Assembly: GCA_947599825.1 (NCBI GenBank) | Contig: CANQFS010000016.1 | Location: 1-32,772 of the forward strand | Reading direction: 5' to 3' | Length of the DNA: 32,772 bases | From: an uncultured Clostridia bacterium | GTDB lineage: Bacteria > Bacillota > Clostridia > TANB77 > CAG-508 | Shown here: in pieces, positions 1-10,000 of the stretch | How the letters are laid out: the number at the start of each line of letters is the position of its first letter | Position numbering within the stretch: the stretch's first letter is position 1 | Translations under genes and position numbers: made by a program | Notes under the pieces: model-generated | What the model saw: the letters and a program-made list of their open reading frames with translations, nothing else | What the model was told of the DNA's origin: nothing | Database searches by the model: none

Positions 1-344
1 TACCTATCATTATTGATAAAAGAATGATTTTCGCATAGTTTATCGTGAAGAAGTGAAGCTATTTGAAATTCAGGCTCTGTTTTTGAACCGATTAACCGCC
101 AAAATGCACGTGGAATACTCGCCCCGTCCCAGCGGTAGCCTTTATCTATCCAAAAACTATACACAATTCTTTTTGTGTTTCTTTTATCAGTTATTTTTAC
201 TTGCAAAGGCTTTTTATTTAAAAATGATTTATCTGTTATATCTTTTTTTTCCTGTTTTGTCATGGACGGAAGCGGAAAGAGCATTGTAGTACAAGGAATA
301 ATATTAAAGTCTATTTCTATTTCATCATCTTTATACCAAAGCAT
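1..344 (-). CDS. DUF1353-like phage protein, 3'-truncated by the window edge
   Basis: Not in the ORF track because it is truncated. Reverse-strand reading from ATG at 344 gives MLWYKDDEIEIDFNIIPCTTMLFPLPSMTKQEKKDITDKSFLNKKPLQVKITDKRNTKRIVYSFWIDKGYRWDGASIPRAFWRLIGSKTEPEFQIASLLHDKLCENHSFINNDR...; the GYRWDGASIPRAFW and ASLLHDKLCE segments are typical of DUF1353. GGAAAC upstream as RBS. Confidence 0.8.
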   Translation of the reverse strand, partial: MLWYKDDEIEIDFNIIPCTTMLFPLPSMTKQEKKDITDKSFLNKKPLQVKITDKRNTKRIVYSFWIDKGYRWDGASIPRAFWRLIGSKTEPEFQIASLLHDKLCENHSFINNDR

Positions 345-513
345 TTTTGTTTCCAATCTACATAATTAGTATCAAATCTATTGATTTTAAAAAGCTTGAT
401 GTAAATAAATTTTTAAAAAATCTACAATTTTTAAAAATAAAATCTACATCTTATTAACGTTTTTATGTGTATTTTGTTAATAACGTAGTTGTTTATTAAC
501 GTTTTTAAATCGA

Positions 514-615
514 GGCAGGGCATTTTAGCATTGTTAAGAGGCTTCCCTGCCGTTATATTTTGATGTATAGAGGGGATTATTTTCCCCTCTATCAAGTCCT
601 TATTAAAAAATAAGG
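514..615. repeat. Cluster of three inverted repeats in an intergenic region
   Basis: GGCAGGG(514-520)/CCCTGCC(545-551); ATAGAGGGGA(567-576)/TCCCCTCTAT(583-592); CCTTATT(598-604)/AATAAGG(609-615). All perfect arms. Function unassigned. Confidence 0.7.
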
Positions 616-660
616 CGGGGCAATTATATTTTCCAAGTGAATAAAAACCCGATACGGTTC

Positions 661-843
661 TTACTTATTCTTATGCTCTTCAATAAACTTAACGATAGTT
701 TCTTTAACTTTTTCAAGAATTTCATCGGCGTGTTTCTCTACTATTTCAAGTCCTTTTTCTTTTAATTCGGGTACAAATTTTACAATTTTTTTTGCCAATC
801 GTCTGATAAAAAATCTTTCAAACCAATTAAATAGTTTTGTCAT
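661..843 (-). CDS. Small lysine-rich amphipathic protein of unknown function
   Basis: 60-aa ORF with an RBS-like AAGGAAGG upstream; N-terminus FNWFERFFIRRLAKKIVKFVP is a cationic amphipathic helix, the rest is a charged helix. Confidence 0.65.
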   Translation of the reverse strand: MTKLFNWFERFFIRRLAKKIVKFVPELKEKGLEIVEKHADEILEKVKETIVKFIEEHKNK

Positions 844-866
844 GTTTTACCTTCCTTTTTTACTTA

Positions 867-1337
867 TTACACTATTTTATATTCATTAAAATCTTGTATG
901 GTTGAATTGTAGTTTACTGTCAACTTTTCGGTTTCAGAGAAATAATTCCAAAAATTTCCCCAACCTACAGGAGTACTATCTTCATCAGTAACATCTGTAA
1001 AAATTTGACAATCTTCCGAACAATTATAAAATGGTGATTCTAAATAACTTGGAGCCTCAATAATTTCACAAGTTGATGGTATCCATATCTTTTTAATTTG
1101 TTTTACATTTTTAAAACAAGATTTTCCTATTTTAGATTCTATTACAACCCATTCTGTAGTATCGGCCGTAATTCCTCTTAAAAATGTATTTGTAACTTTT
1201 TGAATATTTAATAAGGAATTTTCAATTTGTGTTTTATATTCAGTAATAAGTTCAAGTGCCTTATTAGCTTGAATTTGTGCTTGTTCTGCTTTCAAACTCC
1301 AATGCTTTGCACTATAATTGCCAGTATCAATACTCAT
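867..1337 (-). CDS. Tail fibre-associated protein with a BspA/LRR_5-like C-terminus
   Basis: N-terminal NYSAKHWSLKAEQAQIQANKALE resembles the YSAKHW segments of phage tail fibres; the C-terminus (IWIPSTCEII..SPFYNCS..CQIFTDVTDEDSTPVGWGNFWNYF) resembles BspA-type LRR units. Confidence 0.65.
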   Translation of the reverse strand: MSIDTGNYSAKHWSLKAEQAQIQANKALELITEYKTQIENSLLNIQKVTNTFLRGITADTTEWVVIESKIGKSCFKNVKQIKKIWIPSTCEIIEAPSYLESPFYNCSEDCQIFTDVTDEDSTPVGWGNFWNYFSETEKLTVNYNSTIQDFNEYKIV

Positions 1338-1349
1338 TTTATCTCCTCA

Positions 1350-2621
1350 TTATAATGTTGGTTCATCTTCATCTTCAGGTTTTTCAGGTGTAGTTATTAA
1401 CCCTTTGTCAATTAATATTTGAATAATTTTTTCTTCTATTCCTAATTTATTTAGAATATTATTTTTGTCAGATGTTGAAAATTCTTCATCATTTGTCAAT
1501 ATTTGCAATATTTTTTCTTTGGTTCCTAACCAATTATGTATAGTATCTTTTTCATCTGGTAATAAAACTTCTTCATTTGTACAAAGACTTGTTTTTACGG
1601 CATAATCAAGTGTAGACGGTACTATTGGCTGAAAACATTGTTGTTTTAATTTGATTGCGTTGTAATCAGCAGCATACACACAAACATAATCTATATCCAA
1701 ATGTGTGCCATAAGTAATATTTGTTCTTACAACACCTGCTTTTAAATTTGTTGGATAATCTTTTTCTGTTATGAAACCACTATCATTTACAAGTTGAGAA
1801 GTTTTATTAATTGCACTAGTCGCATCAATTTTTTTATTTAAAGCCTTTTGTAAATCTGTTTGTTTTGTTATATCTCCACTAATATTACCCCATTCGCCAG
1901 GTCTTGTATTTGTAATAATATTATTTTTAATTTCAATACCATTACCCTCAATATAAATACTATCTCCCTTTTCTCCTTTTACGGATATATTATTATTTAA
2001 CAAAAATTCTTCAACTGGCATATCTTCATCTGCGTTAGCATAAGCAAATGACAAACCAGCAGAACTTATAGAAGAGTGTGTACCACCTAATTTTTCTACA
2101 TCTTCGTCATTTCCATTAGCCCATATTTCAGCCTCTTTTTTGTATTTTTCTGCATTTTCTTCAGACAAAGCTGCATTAGATTCAGATGTACTTGCATTTG
2201 TTTCTGCATTTTCTAAACTTTTTGCAATCGCAGTCGCTTGCTCTACTGAATATTGAGCCTCTTCTTTATATGATAGTGCATTTTCTTCAGATAAAGCTGC
2301 ATTTACTGCACTTGTTCTCGCATTATCCGCATACATTTGTGCATTTTGTTCTGTAATTTGTGTATTTTCAAGTGTTTGTTTTGTTTCAATTGCATAATGT
2401 TTTGCTGAATAATCTTCCCCATCAACAGTTCCGTCTGTTTTTGTTGCCCAGTCTTTTGCTTTGTTTGCTACATCTGAAACTTCATTTTTTGTATTTAAGG
2501 CACTTTCTGCTGATTCTCCAGCTTGTTTCGCATATTCTTTTGCTAAATTTGCGTAATTTTCAGCTTGTATATTAGTTACTGTAACTCTTACGGTTTCATT
2601 TGTTTCTTTAGCTTGAACCAT
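1350..2621 (-). CDS. Tail fibre protein
   Basis: 423 aa; Ala/Glu/Asn heptad-like repeats (SAVNAALSEENALSYKEEAQYS..., SNAALSEENAEKYKKEAEIWANG) and a YSAKHYA segment typical of trimeric tail fibre shafts. Confidence 0.8.
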   Translation of the reverse strand: MVQAKETNETVRVTVTNIQAENYANLAKEYAKQAGESAESALNTKNEVSDVANKAKDWATKTDGTVDGEDYSAKHYAIETKQTLENTQITEQNAQMYADNARTSAVNAALSEENALSYKEEAQYSVEQATAIAKSLENAETNASTSESNAALSEENAEKYKKEAEIWANGNDEDVEKLGGTHSSISSAGLSFAYANADEDMPVEEFLLNNNISVKGEKGDSIYIEGNGIEIKNNIITNTRPGEWGNISGDITKQTDLQKALNKKIDATSAINKTSQLVNDSGFITEKDYPTNLKAGVVRTNITYGTHLDIDYVCVYAADYNAIKLKQQCFQPIVPSTLDYAVKTSLCTNEEVLLPDEKDTIHNWLGTKEKILQILTNDEEFSTSDKNNILNKLGIEEKIIQILIDKGLITTPEKPEDEDEPTL

Positions 2622-2622
2622 T

Positions 2623-2994
2623 TTATATTCCCTCTACTTTTTTAGGATATACAGTCATAATATTATCTTCTCCTAATTTTTTATCATTAATAAGTAAAGT
2701 GTCTTCTCTTTCCGGATCAGAAGAACATAATTTTATAGCAAAATAATATTCTGTGGTATCTTCGCCTTTTTTTACTTTTAATAAATCGGTAAAATTCCCA
2801 GTTAAAACAAAATCAACAACACTTAATTTGTTAGTATTTACTGTTATTTGTTCTCCAATTGTTTTTCTATTTTCATCTCTAATTTCAAAATGTGCTGTAT
2901 AATTTTTATCAGTTGGAACACCACTTATGGAATATATTCCACTATCGCCTTGTATTAATGTAATATCTCCTCTTGAATCTATAGTAAATGCCAT
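2623..2994 (-). CDS. Phage structural protein, possible baseplate/fibre-associated
   Basis: Track ORF begins at 3015, but ATG at 2994 (MAFTIDSRGDITLIQGDSGIY...) has a better RBS (AGGAG about 10 nt upstream). Beta-rich sequence within the tail module. Confidence 0.6.
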   Translation of the reverse strand: MAFTIDSRGDITLIQGDSGIYSISGVPTDKNYTAHFEIRDENRKTIGEQITVNTNKLSVVDFVLTGNFTDLLKVKKGEDTTEYYFAIKLCSSDPEREDTLLINDKKLGEDNIMTVYPKKVEGI

Positions 2995-2995
2995 A

Positions 2996-3478
2996 TTATA
3001 AATGCTCCTTTTCATTCCAGGTAGTTAAAAATTTTGCATATAATTGTCCAAACTCGCTAGCACTCATTTCTTTATTTTTAAATGAATTTTCAACAAGCCA
3101 TTTTTCTGTACATTGTTCTTCTACATTAAAATCTGGCTTTTTATAAAATTGAAGAGTACCAGCTGGTAAATTTCCAATTATGGAAACTAAATTAAACGCA
3201 CTATTCATAGCCTCTACCGCACTTGAATATCCTTTTGGATATTTTCTAAAAAAGCCAATATCCGGAATATTAAAGAAATCTAAGAAAAAATTATTTGTTC
3301 GACTTGCTATTGATTGTTCTTTAATTATTTTTGTCGTTTCAATAATTTCAAAATAATCTATCCCTTTTTCAGTTTTTGTTTTAACTATGCCGCAATTACC
3401 TCGCTCATTACACCAAGTTGCGGCCTCAATTGGATATTTCTCTTTAAAAATTTGTCCAATATAATATTTTTCAGTCAT
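2996..3478 (-). CDS. Hypothetical tail-associated protein
   Basis: 160 aa in the tail operon; EKYPIEAATWCNERGNCGIV segment resembles short phage tail-associated proteins. Confidence 0.55.
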   Translation of the reverse strand: MTEKYYIGQIFKEKYPIEAATWCNERGNCGIVKTKTEKGIDYFEIIETTKIIKEQSIASRTNNFFLDFFNIPDIGFFRKYPKGYSSAVEAMNSAFNLVSIIGNLPAGTLQFYKKPDFNVEEQCTEKWLVENSFKNKEMSASEFGQLYAKFLTTWNEKEHL

Positions 3479-3491
3479 TTTTTATCCTTTC

Positions 3492-4046
3492 TTATGTTCC
3501 TATGGCAAACCAGTAATTTGATAATCCACCCCGATCTTCGTGTTTACCACCATGTGTACCGTCTGTTATATAAAAACTGGTTGTAGTCTGATTCTGTATA
3601 GCTGCACTTACACAAGTTTCACTTGTTATTACTTGTGCAAAAAGTCCATATAAAGTAGTAAATTTCTTTAAAAAAGTAACTGTACTAAAACCTTTTGCTT
3701 TTCCAAATAAAAGCATAAAAACTCTATTTGTTTTTTCTGTATCTGAAAAATATTCTAAACAAAAACTATCTCCGGATATTGTTTTAGTAAAAAATAAACC
3801 ATTACTGGATAATAATGAATTTATATTATCTAATAAACTTTGTTTTGTTTTGTCAACAAGTTGTTCAAGTGTTTCTTTTGTCGATATAATATTTGAATTT
3901 GAACTAGAAAGACTTGATTCTAATATTTCTTTATTATTTTGAACTGTTATTGCTAGAGTTTGTATTTCTTCTAACAAAAAATTAAAATTATTATTTAATG
4001 GTTCAGATTTTGCCTCTGAGCCATGTTTTATTTCGACTAAAGCCAT
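3492..4046 (-). CDS. Putative tail fibre / virion appendage protein
   Basis: 184 aa; N-terminal coiled coil followed by a beta-rich C-terminus ending in GGLSNYWFAIGT, common at fibre C-termini. Confidence 0.6.
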   Translation of the reverse strand: MALVEIKHGSEAKSEPLNNNFNFLLEEIQTLAITVQNNKEILESSLSSSNSNIISTKETLEQLVDKTKQSLLDNINSLLSSNGLFFTKTISGDSFCLEYFSDTEKTNRVFMLLFGKAKGFSTVTFLKKFTTLYGLFAQVITSETCVSAAIQNQTTTSFYITDGTHGGKHEDRGGLSNYWFAIGT

Positions 4047-4055
4047 TCTATCTCC

Positions 4056-7000
4056 TTATTTATTTATATTTCTTTTTGAATAAAATTCTTTTAAAGCCTT
4101 ACTATATATTTCTCTTTGTTCAACTTTGGAAAGATTATTTTTAATGATTTTTGCATTTATTTTTGTAATTTTTTCTTTATCTTTATTAGTTAGTGCTTGT
4201 ATATAATCTTCTTTGAATTTTTTTGTATATTCACTTTTTGCAGTTTTATAAACTTTATTTATATCTTTATCAGACATACCGTTCATTACCATACTTCTTT
4301 TTATATCGCTAATAACATTCGGTTTATTACCATGTTTTAAAGCACTTTTAAATTCTTGTTTTGCTTTATATTTTGTCATTCCTTTTCCGGTAGTAGCGAC
4401 CAAATCAAAGACACTATAATCAGAACCCTTTTGAATAGCTGAACCAATTGAAAAAGGTAAAAATGTTTTTGCTAATTGTTTTGAGGCTACACCAATTCTT
4501 TGCCAGCCTTTTGCTTGTGCCATTTCTTTATTTTCAAAGCCACTCATTGAACGACCAGTAAATACTGTTGAAATTGACTGAGGAATAGGTGCAATTTTTG
4601 CCCCTATATGTTTAATCGGGTCTTCTATCAATTCAGGCATTTCTCTAAACTGTTTACCAAATCTTGCATATCGTTCACTACCGTCTTTGTTACGACCAAT
4701 AAAAACATTAGTTTTTGAACCTTTTGAATTATTTATCATTGAATAATCAAGAGGGGTCATTTCTTTAGGATATAAATCGGGATTTTTATCTCTATCCCAA
4801 GCTCTAAACAAAGCATTAAGTAAATTCATATAAATAATAGATTGAATCGCAGCTCTCGCCCAAAAATTTCTTGCTATTCTCCCTCTCATTCCTGAAGCTT
4901 CAATATCATCTGTTAAAGAATTAATACCAAAAAATTGAGTTGTATCTTTAACTTTATTCCAAAATTCACTTTTAGAAGCTAACGAGTTTAAAGCTTTATG
5001 TCCTACTTTTGAACTAAACATTCCCATAAATTGACGTGTTGATGATAATAACCAATCAGGCGACATCAACCATCTTGAAAATGTTTTTTTTGTAGAGGAG
5101 TTTATTCCTAAATTTTCCCAAGCTAAACCGCCAAAACTATCATTTACCCATTGTGCAATTTCTTTACGTTTTTCTTCTGTAATATTTCCATTTTTAGATT
5201 CATTTTGTATTAGAAATTCATAAGCATTAATTTTATAATTATTATGAATAACATCCCATAAAACTTTATTATTTAATTCAGTTGCTTTAGCAATTACTTT
5301 AACTGGCATTGAAAAAGGTTTACCAAATCCGGGAATACTATTTTCTAAAAACTTCCCAATATTATTAATTAAATTTTCTGCAATTCCTCTCTGTACATCA
5401 AGAGTTGCACCAATTTGTAAACCATCTTTTATTGCTTGTTTTGCGGTTTCTTCCTTTTTATAAATATCATAATCATTGTTTTTTACTGAATCATATATTT
5501 TTTTAAAATTAATAACATCTTTTAAGCCTTTTACTCCAACATTACCTAAATAACTTTCCGATAAAGCCCAACCATGAAAACCGCTTAGCGAGAAATTAAA
5601 CATTTTTGCAATAGCATTAACATCATCTAAAGCTTTACCCGGTTTAAACCCTAAAACATCAAGATATTCTTTTTTATTTTCAAATACTGTTTTTAAAGTA
5701 GCGGCAATATCAGGGTGAACTTTTACAGGCATTCTAAAAAATTCAACAACTTTTTCTTCAAGAACATGTTTTGCTTCAGTCCAATCAAAATTTCCAGGCA
5801 ATAATTGTTCTAATTTTTTATTTTTAGTCATTTTATTCATTATTTCAGAAGTTGCGGCAGGAGCATATTTAAAAGCACTTTCAACATCATTAAACATAAC
5901 TCCAAATAATTCAGCAATTAATTCTGAATCTTTTTCGGCATATTGTCTATCATTATTTTTTTCAAAAGCCTCAATTCTTTCTTTATTAAGTTCTAATAAT
6001 TCATCTCTATATCTATCAACAAAACCATCTTTTGATAATCCAAGTATTTCATCCATTGCATGACCTACTTCATGAGCAAGAGTTTTGGTTGAAAACCACC
6101 TTTGTAATCTGATTTCCGGAGGTTGATTTTTTACAAATTTACCCAATGAATTAGGAATACCATTTGCTTTATATTTACTTAATCTGTTTCCTATTGCAAT
6201 TCCAATTTCTGCGAGTTTATTAACCAGTACAGGTGAAATTTTTTCTCCAAAAGTAGTAGAAACAGGCTTAGCAACAGTTTTATTTAAAGCACTATTATTA
6301 ATTTCTATCCAATTATTTGGAGCTTTACTTGAAGGTAATACAAGACTTGCACCTTCAGCAGTTTTAAAACTTTTCACACTATCTGCAAAAACCTTATCAA
6401 CTGTAGCTTTTATTAAATTATCAGACTGAATTTTTAATATTTCTGCATAATCAAGAACTTTAGGTTTTAATTTTAAAGTTTCTCCATTTTCAAGAGTTAT
6501 TCCTTGAATACCATTATATAATGTGTCTATTTTTCTTTGTTTTGCAAATCGTGATTTTGTTGCAAAATAAGTAGTTAATAAACCTTGTTTCTTTTGGTCT
6601 AAATCCCATATATGAGTAATATAGTTTTTTACTTCATCTTCATTTGTTTCAAAATCTCCACTTGCTTGAACTGCCTTATATTCAGTCCAAAATTTTTCAA
6701 ATTTTTCCGATAAACTATCTGCAAGTTTAGTTAAATTATCTTTTAATGTAGCAGATTGATTTATTTTATCCCATACCCTTTTTAATTCAGGTCTGTTCAA
6801 TTCTTCAGGAAATTCTGTTCTCTCTCGTAAAAACGGCATAATTTCTCTTAAATGTTTATCATTTACACCTATTTGTTTTGAAATAGTCTTTGTAATATTT
6901 ATAAATGCATTTAAAGTTCTATCAGCTTCATATCTTCTTATATTTATTTCAGAACTCCATTTCGCAATACCTTCTTTTAATTTTTTATTATATTGCTTAG

Positions 7001-10000
7001 CACTTACAATTTCTTTTGCCTTTTGTACTAAATTTTTTGTTTTTTCTTTTTTATTTCTTTGAGCTTGTGTTTCTAATTTTATAACAGGAATATTGTATGC
7101 ATTTTCTCTTGTTCTTTCATACTTCTTTTTAGGTTCAACATTTAAAGGCTTACTATCTTCAGATTTATTATTTTCATCAGGATATAACGCATAAGATTCT
7201 TCTTCAAATTCTTTAATAAGTTCTTTTATACTCTTACTATTTTTACGTTCTTCTTCATATTGTTGTGTATATTCTTCCAGCTTTTTTTTACTTAATTCTT
7301 CAACATTTTTTATTTGTTCATCAACTTTTTCTATTTCTGCTAAAATTGCCTCGTCAGAATCTTTTCCATTGAAATCTAATTCAAGTCGTTTTATTTTTTC
7401 TTTTATCTTTTTTAAAGCATAAGTATATTTTGGAATATCTTTTTTATAGTTTTTTAATCTATCTTGAGTTCTATTATAATTCCATTCATTTACTATCGGA
7501 TCTATTTCAGATAATGCTTTTTCTGTTTCTTCAACTTTTTCTTTTGAATATTGTATCATTCTTTCATTACCGGATAATTCTTCTTTATAACTTCTTACCA
7601 TGTCCAATCGCCCTTCCAAAGAGGATTTTTGAGCTTCCAGTTTTTGTTTTTCAACTCTAATAAACATTTTTACTTTTTTATCCGGATTAGAAATCATATT
7701 AATTTTTTCTTCTGCAGTATTTAATTCGGAAGTATTAATATATTCTTTGCTTTCGTCCATTATGTTATTAATACGGTCTGTTTTTTCATTCAGTTTTTGA
7801 AACATAAACGAATCAGAAGAATTTTTTAATAGAGGAACTACAACTCTAATTTTTGAATATCTGTTTCCACGTCTCCATATTCTACCAACAATTTGAACAA
7901 AGTCTGTAGGATTCCAGTCCATATATGGAACATATAAAACAGATGAATTTTTATTTAAATTCATTCCCTCTTTTATTTTATTTGTTCCAATAATTAATTT
8001 AACCTTGCCGTCTCTATCATTAAAAGATTCTGTTATTTTATCAATCTTATCATCAGATACTCCGGATTCAATAATTCCAATCTCATCATCTTTAAAAATA
8101 CCTTTATTTACCAAATATTCTTTGATTTTAGGTAAAAATTTAACACCTAAAGGCATATATATTAATTGGGAAGTTTTCGGATCTTTTTTCTTCATGCTCT
8201 CAACAGCATTCATAATATAAGACAATTTAGGAGAATTATTAATTAAATCTGTTGGAGTTACTTCAAAATTATCAGCAGCAATATCCGGAGATAATGTAGA
8301 TTTTCTTGATTGATTAATAGCTTTTAATACTGCCCCATCATCTTTACCACCTTTTACTGCATCTTCTTCAGCCTGTCTAATTTGTTCTAATTGTTTTTCG
8401 CTAGGTTCTAAAACAACCCTTTTGGTAAATTTTTCCGGTCTAACAATTCCGGCATCTTCTGCACTTCTAATCATCATTACAGATTTAATTAATTCTCTTA
8501 AAGAACTTGCATTTTTAAAGGCAGTAACAACTTGTTTATACTCAACTTCATTTCTACTATTTACAATCCAATCTGAATTTATATCTGCATAATTTTCCAT
8601 GAACTGATAAACATTATACAATCCCATTTTATCTAATTTATCTTTTGCTATAAAGGATAACATATTAAATACTTCTAACGGACTATTATTAAATGGGGTA
8701 GCAGTCAACATAAATACATTTCTATTATTATTGTTATTTAAAATATATTGTGCAAATAAAAATAATCTTGTTGCTCTAGAAGAAGTTGTACCGCCAGTAA
8801 TATTAGTATATGCGTTACCCTCTTGTCCGTCGGCTTTTGCATCTGCAAATAAGTTTTTAAAATTATGAGCCTCATCAACTGTTATGTGATCAAAGCCCAA
8901 ATCTTGAATATTAAATAATTTTTTATTCCCTTTTTCTGCCAATCCTACGAGTTTTTCTGCTCTTTCTCTAACTTTTTCTTTGGCTCTTTTGGTACTGTCT
9001 CTTCTGTCAGTATCACTAGAACTATTATCAAACCTTGAAATATCTTGTCCTATTTCATATACAATATTTGTTAATTTTTCATTCGATAAATCGCCATACC
9101 AAATATTACCCAATGCCTCATATGTAGCAACAGTTAAGCTATTTTCGGGAATTTCCCCCTTAAATTTACTCATGTTATCAACATCATTTACTTTTATATT
9201 TGGAAATGCTTGATTTATTTCTTTAATCCAATTATTTTTTACTTGTTTCGGAACTAAAATAAGAGGTCTTTTACATCTGCCCATTTGCATATTTTGAACA
9301 GTAGAAATAATCCCTGTTAAAGTTTTACCAACTCCAACTTCAAACCCTAACAATCCAACTCCTTTATTAGTTAAGAAATTCACACCTTCAATTTGAACGT
9401 TTTGCAAAACTAATTTTTTTCCATTAAATTCAGAGTTTAAACCCTTAACTATCATTGGCATTTTTGTATAATCCGGATTATATATCGCATTAAAATTTCT
9501 ATTCCATAAATCAGCCAATTTTTCTTTTTGTTCTTGGCTTAATTCATTTCTTACAAAATCATTAAATGTTTTATCAACTACGTTCTTAATTTTAGATAAA
9601 ATTTCAGCACTTTTTTGTTTTCTGTAACTTTCTCTAGCTTTATCGTCATACATTCCAGCAGGGTAATTATAATCGATTCGTATTCTTTCGCCTCTTACAA
9701 ACTCTCTAATATTTGAAATAGTAACATCATCTCTTTCAGACCTCGTTAATTTTTCTGCATATTTCAAATACATCTTATCTAATGGTACATTTTCAAATTT
9801 CTTTATATTTGTTCGTGTGTTATAGTCCCAATGTTCTGTTTCTTCCACAACATCTGTATTAAATTCTCTTATAAAATCAGAAGTTGGATTAAATGCTATT
9901 TCATTTACAGTTTTTACTTCCGGCAAAACATTTAATAATTTCTTTCTTTGAACTTCTTTTTGTTCGTCAGTAATATTTTCATTTGCTAATTGGTCCAGTT

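Noticed and set aside
53-369. Track ORFs 53..289 and 175..369 on +
   Set aside because: Antisense to the DUF1353-like frame on -, which has recognisable motifs; the + translations are low-complexity Phe/Leu-rich.
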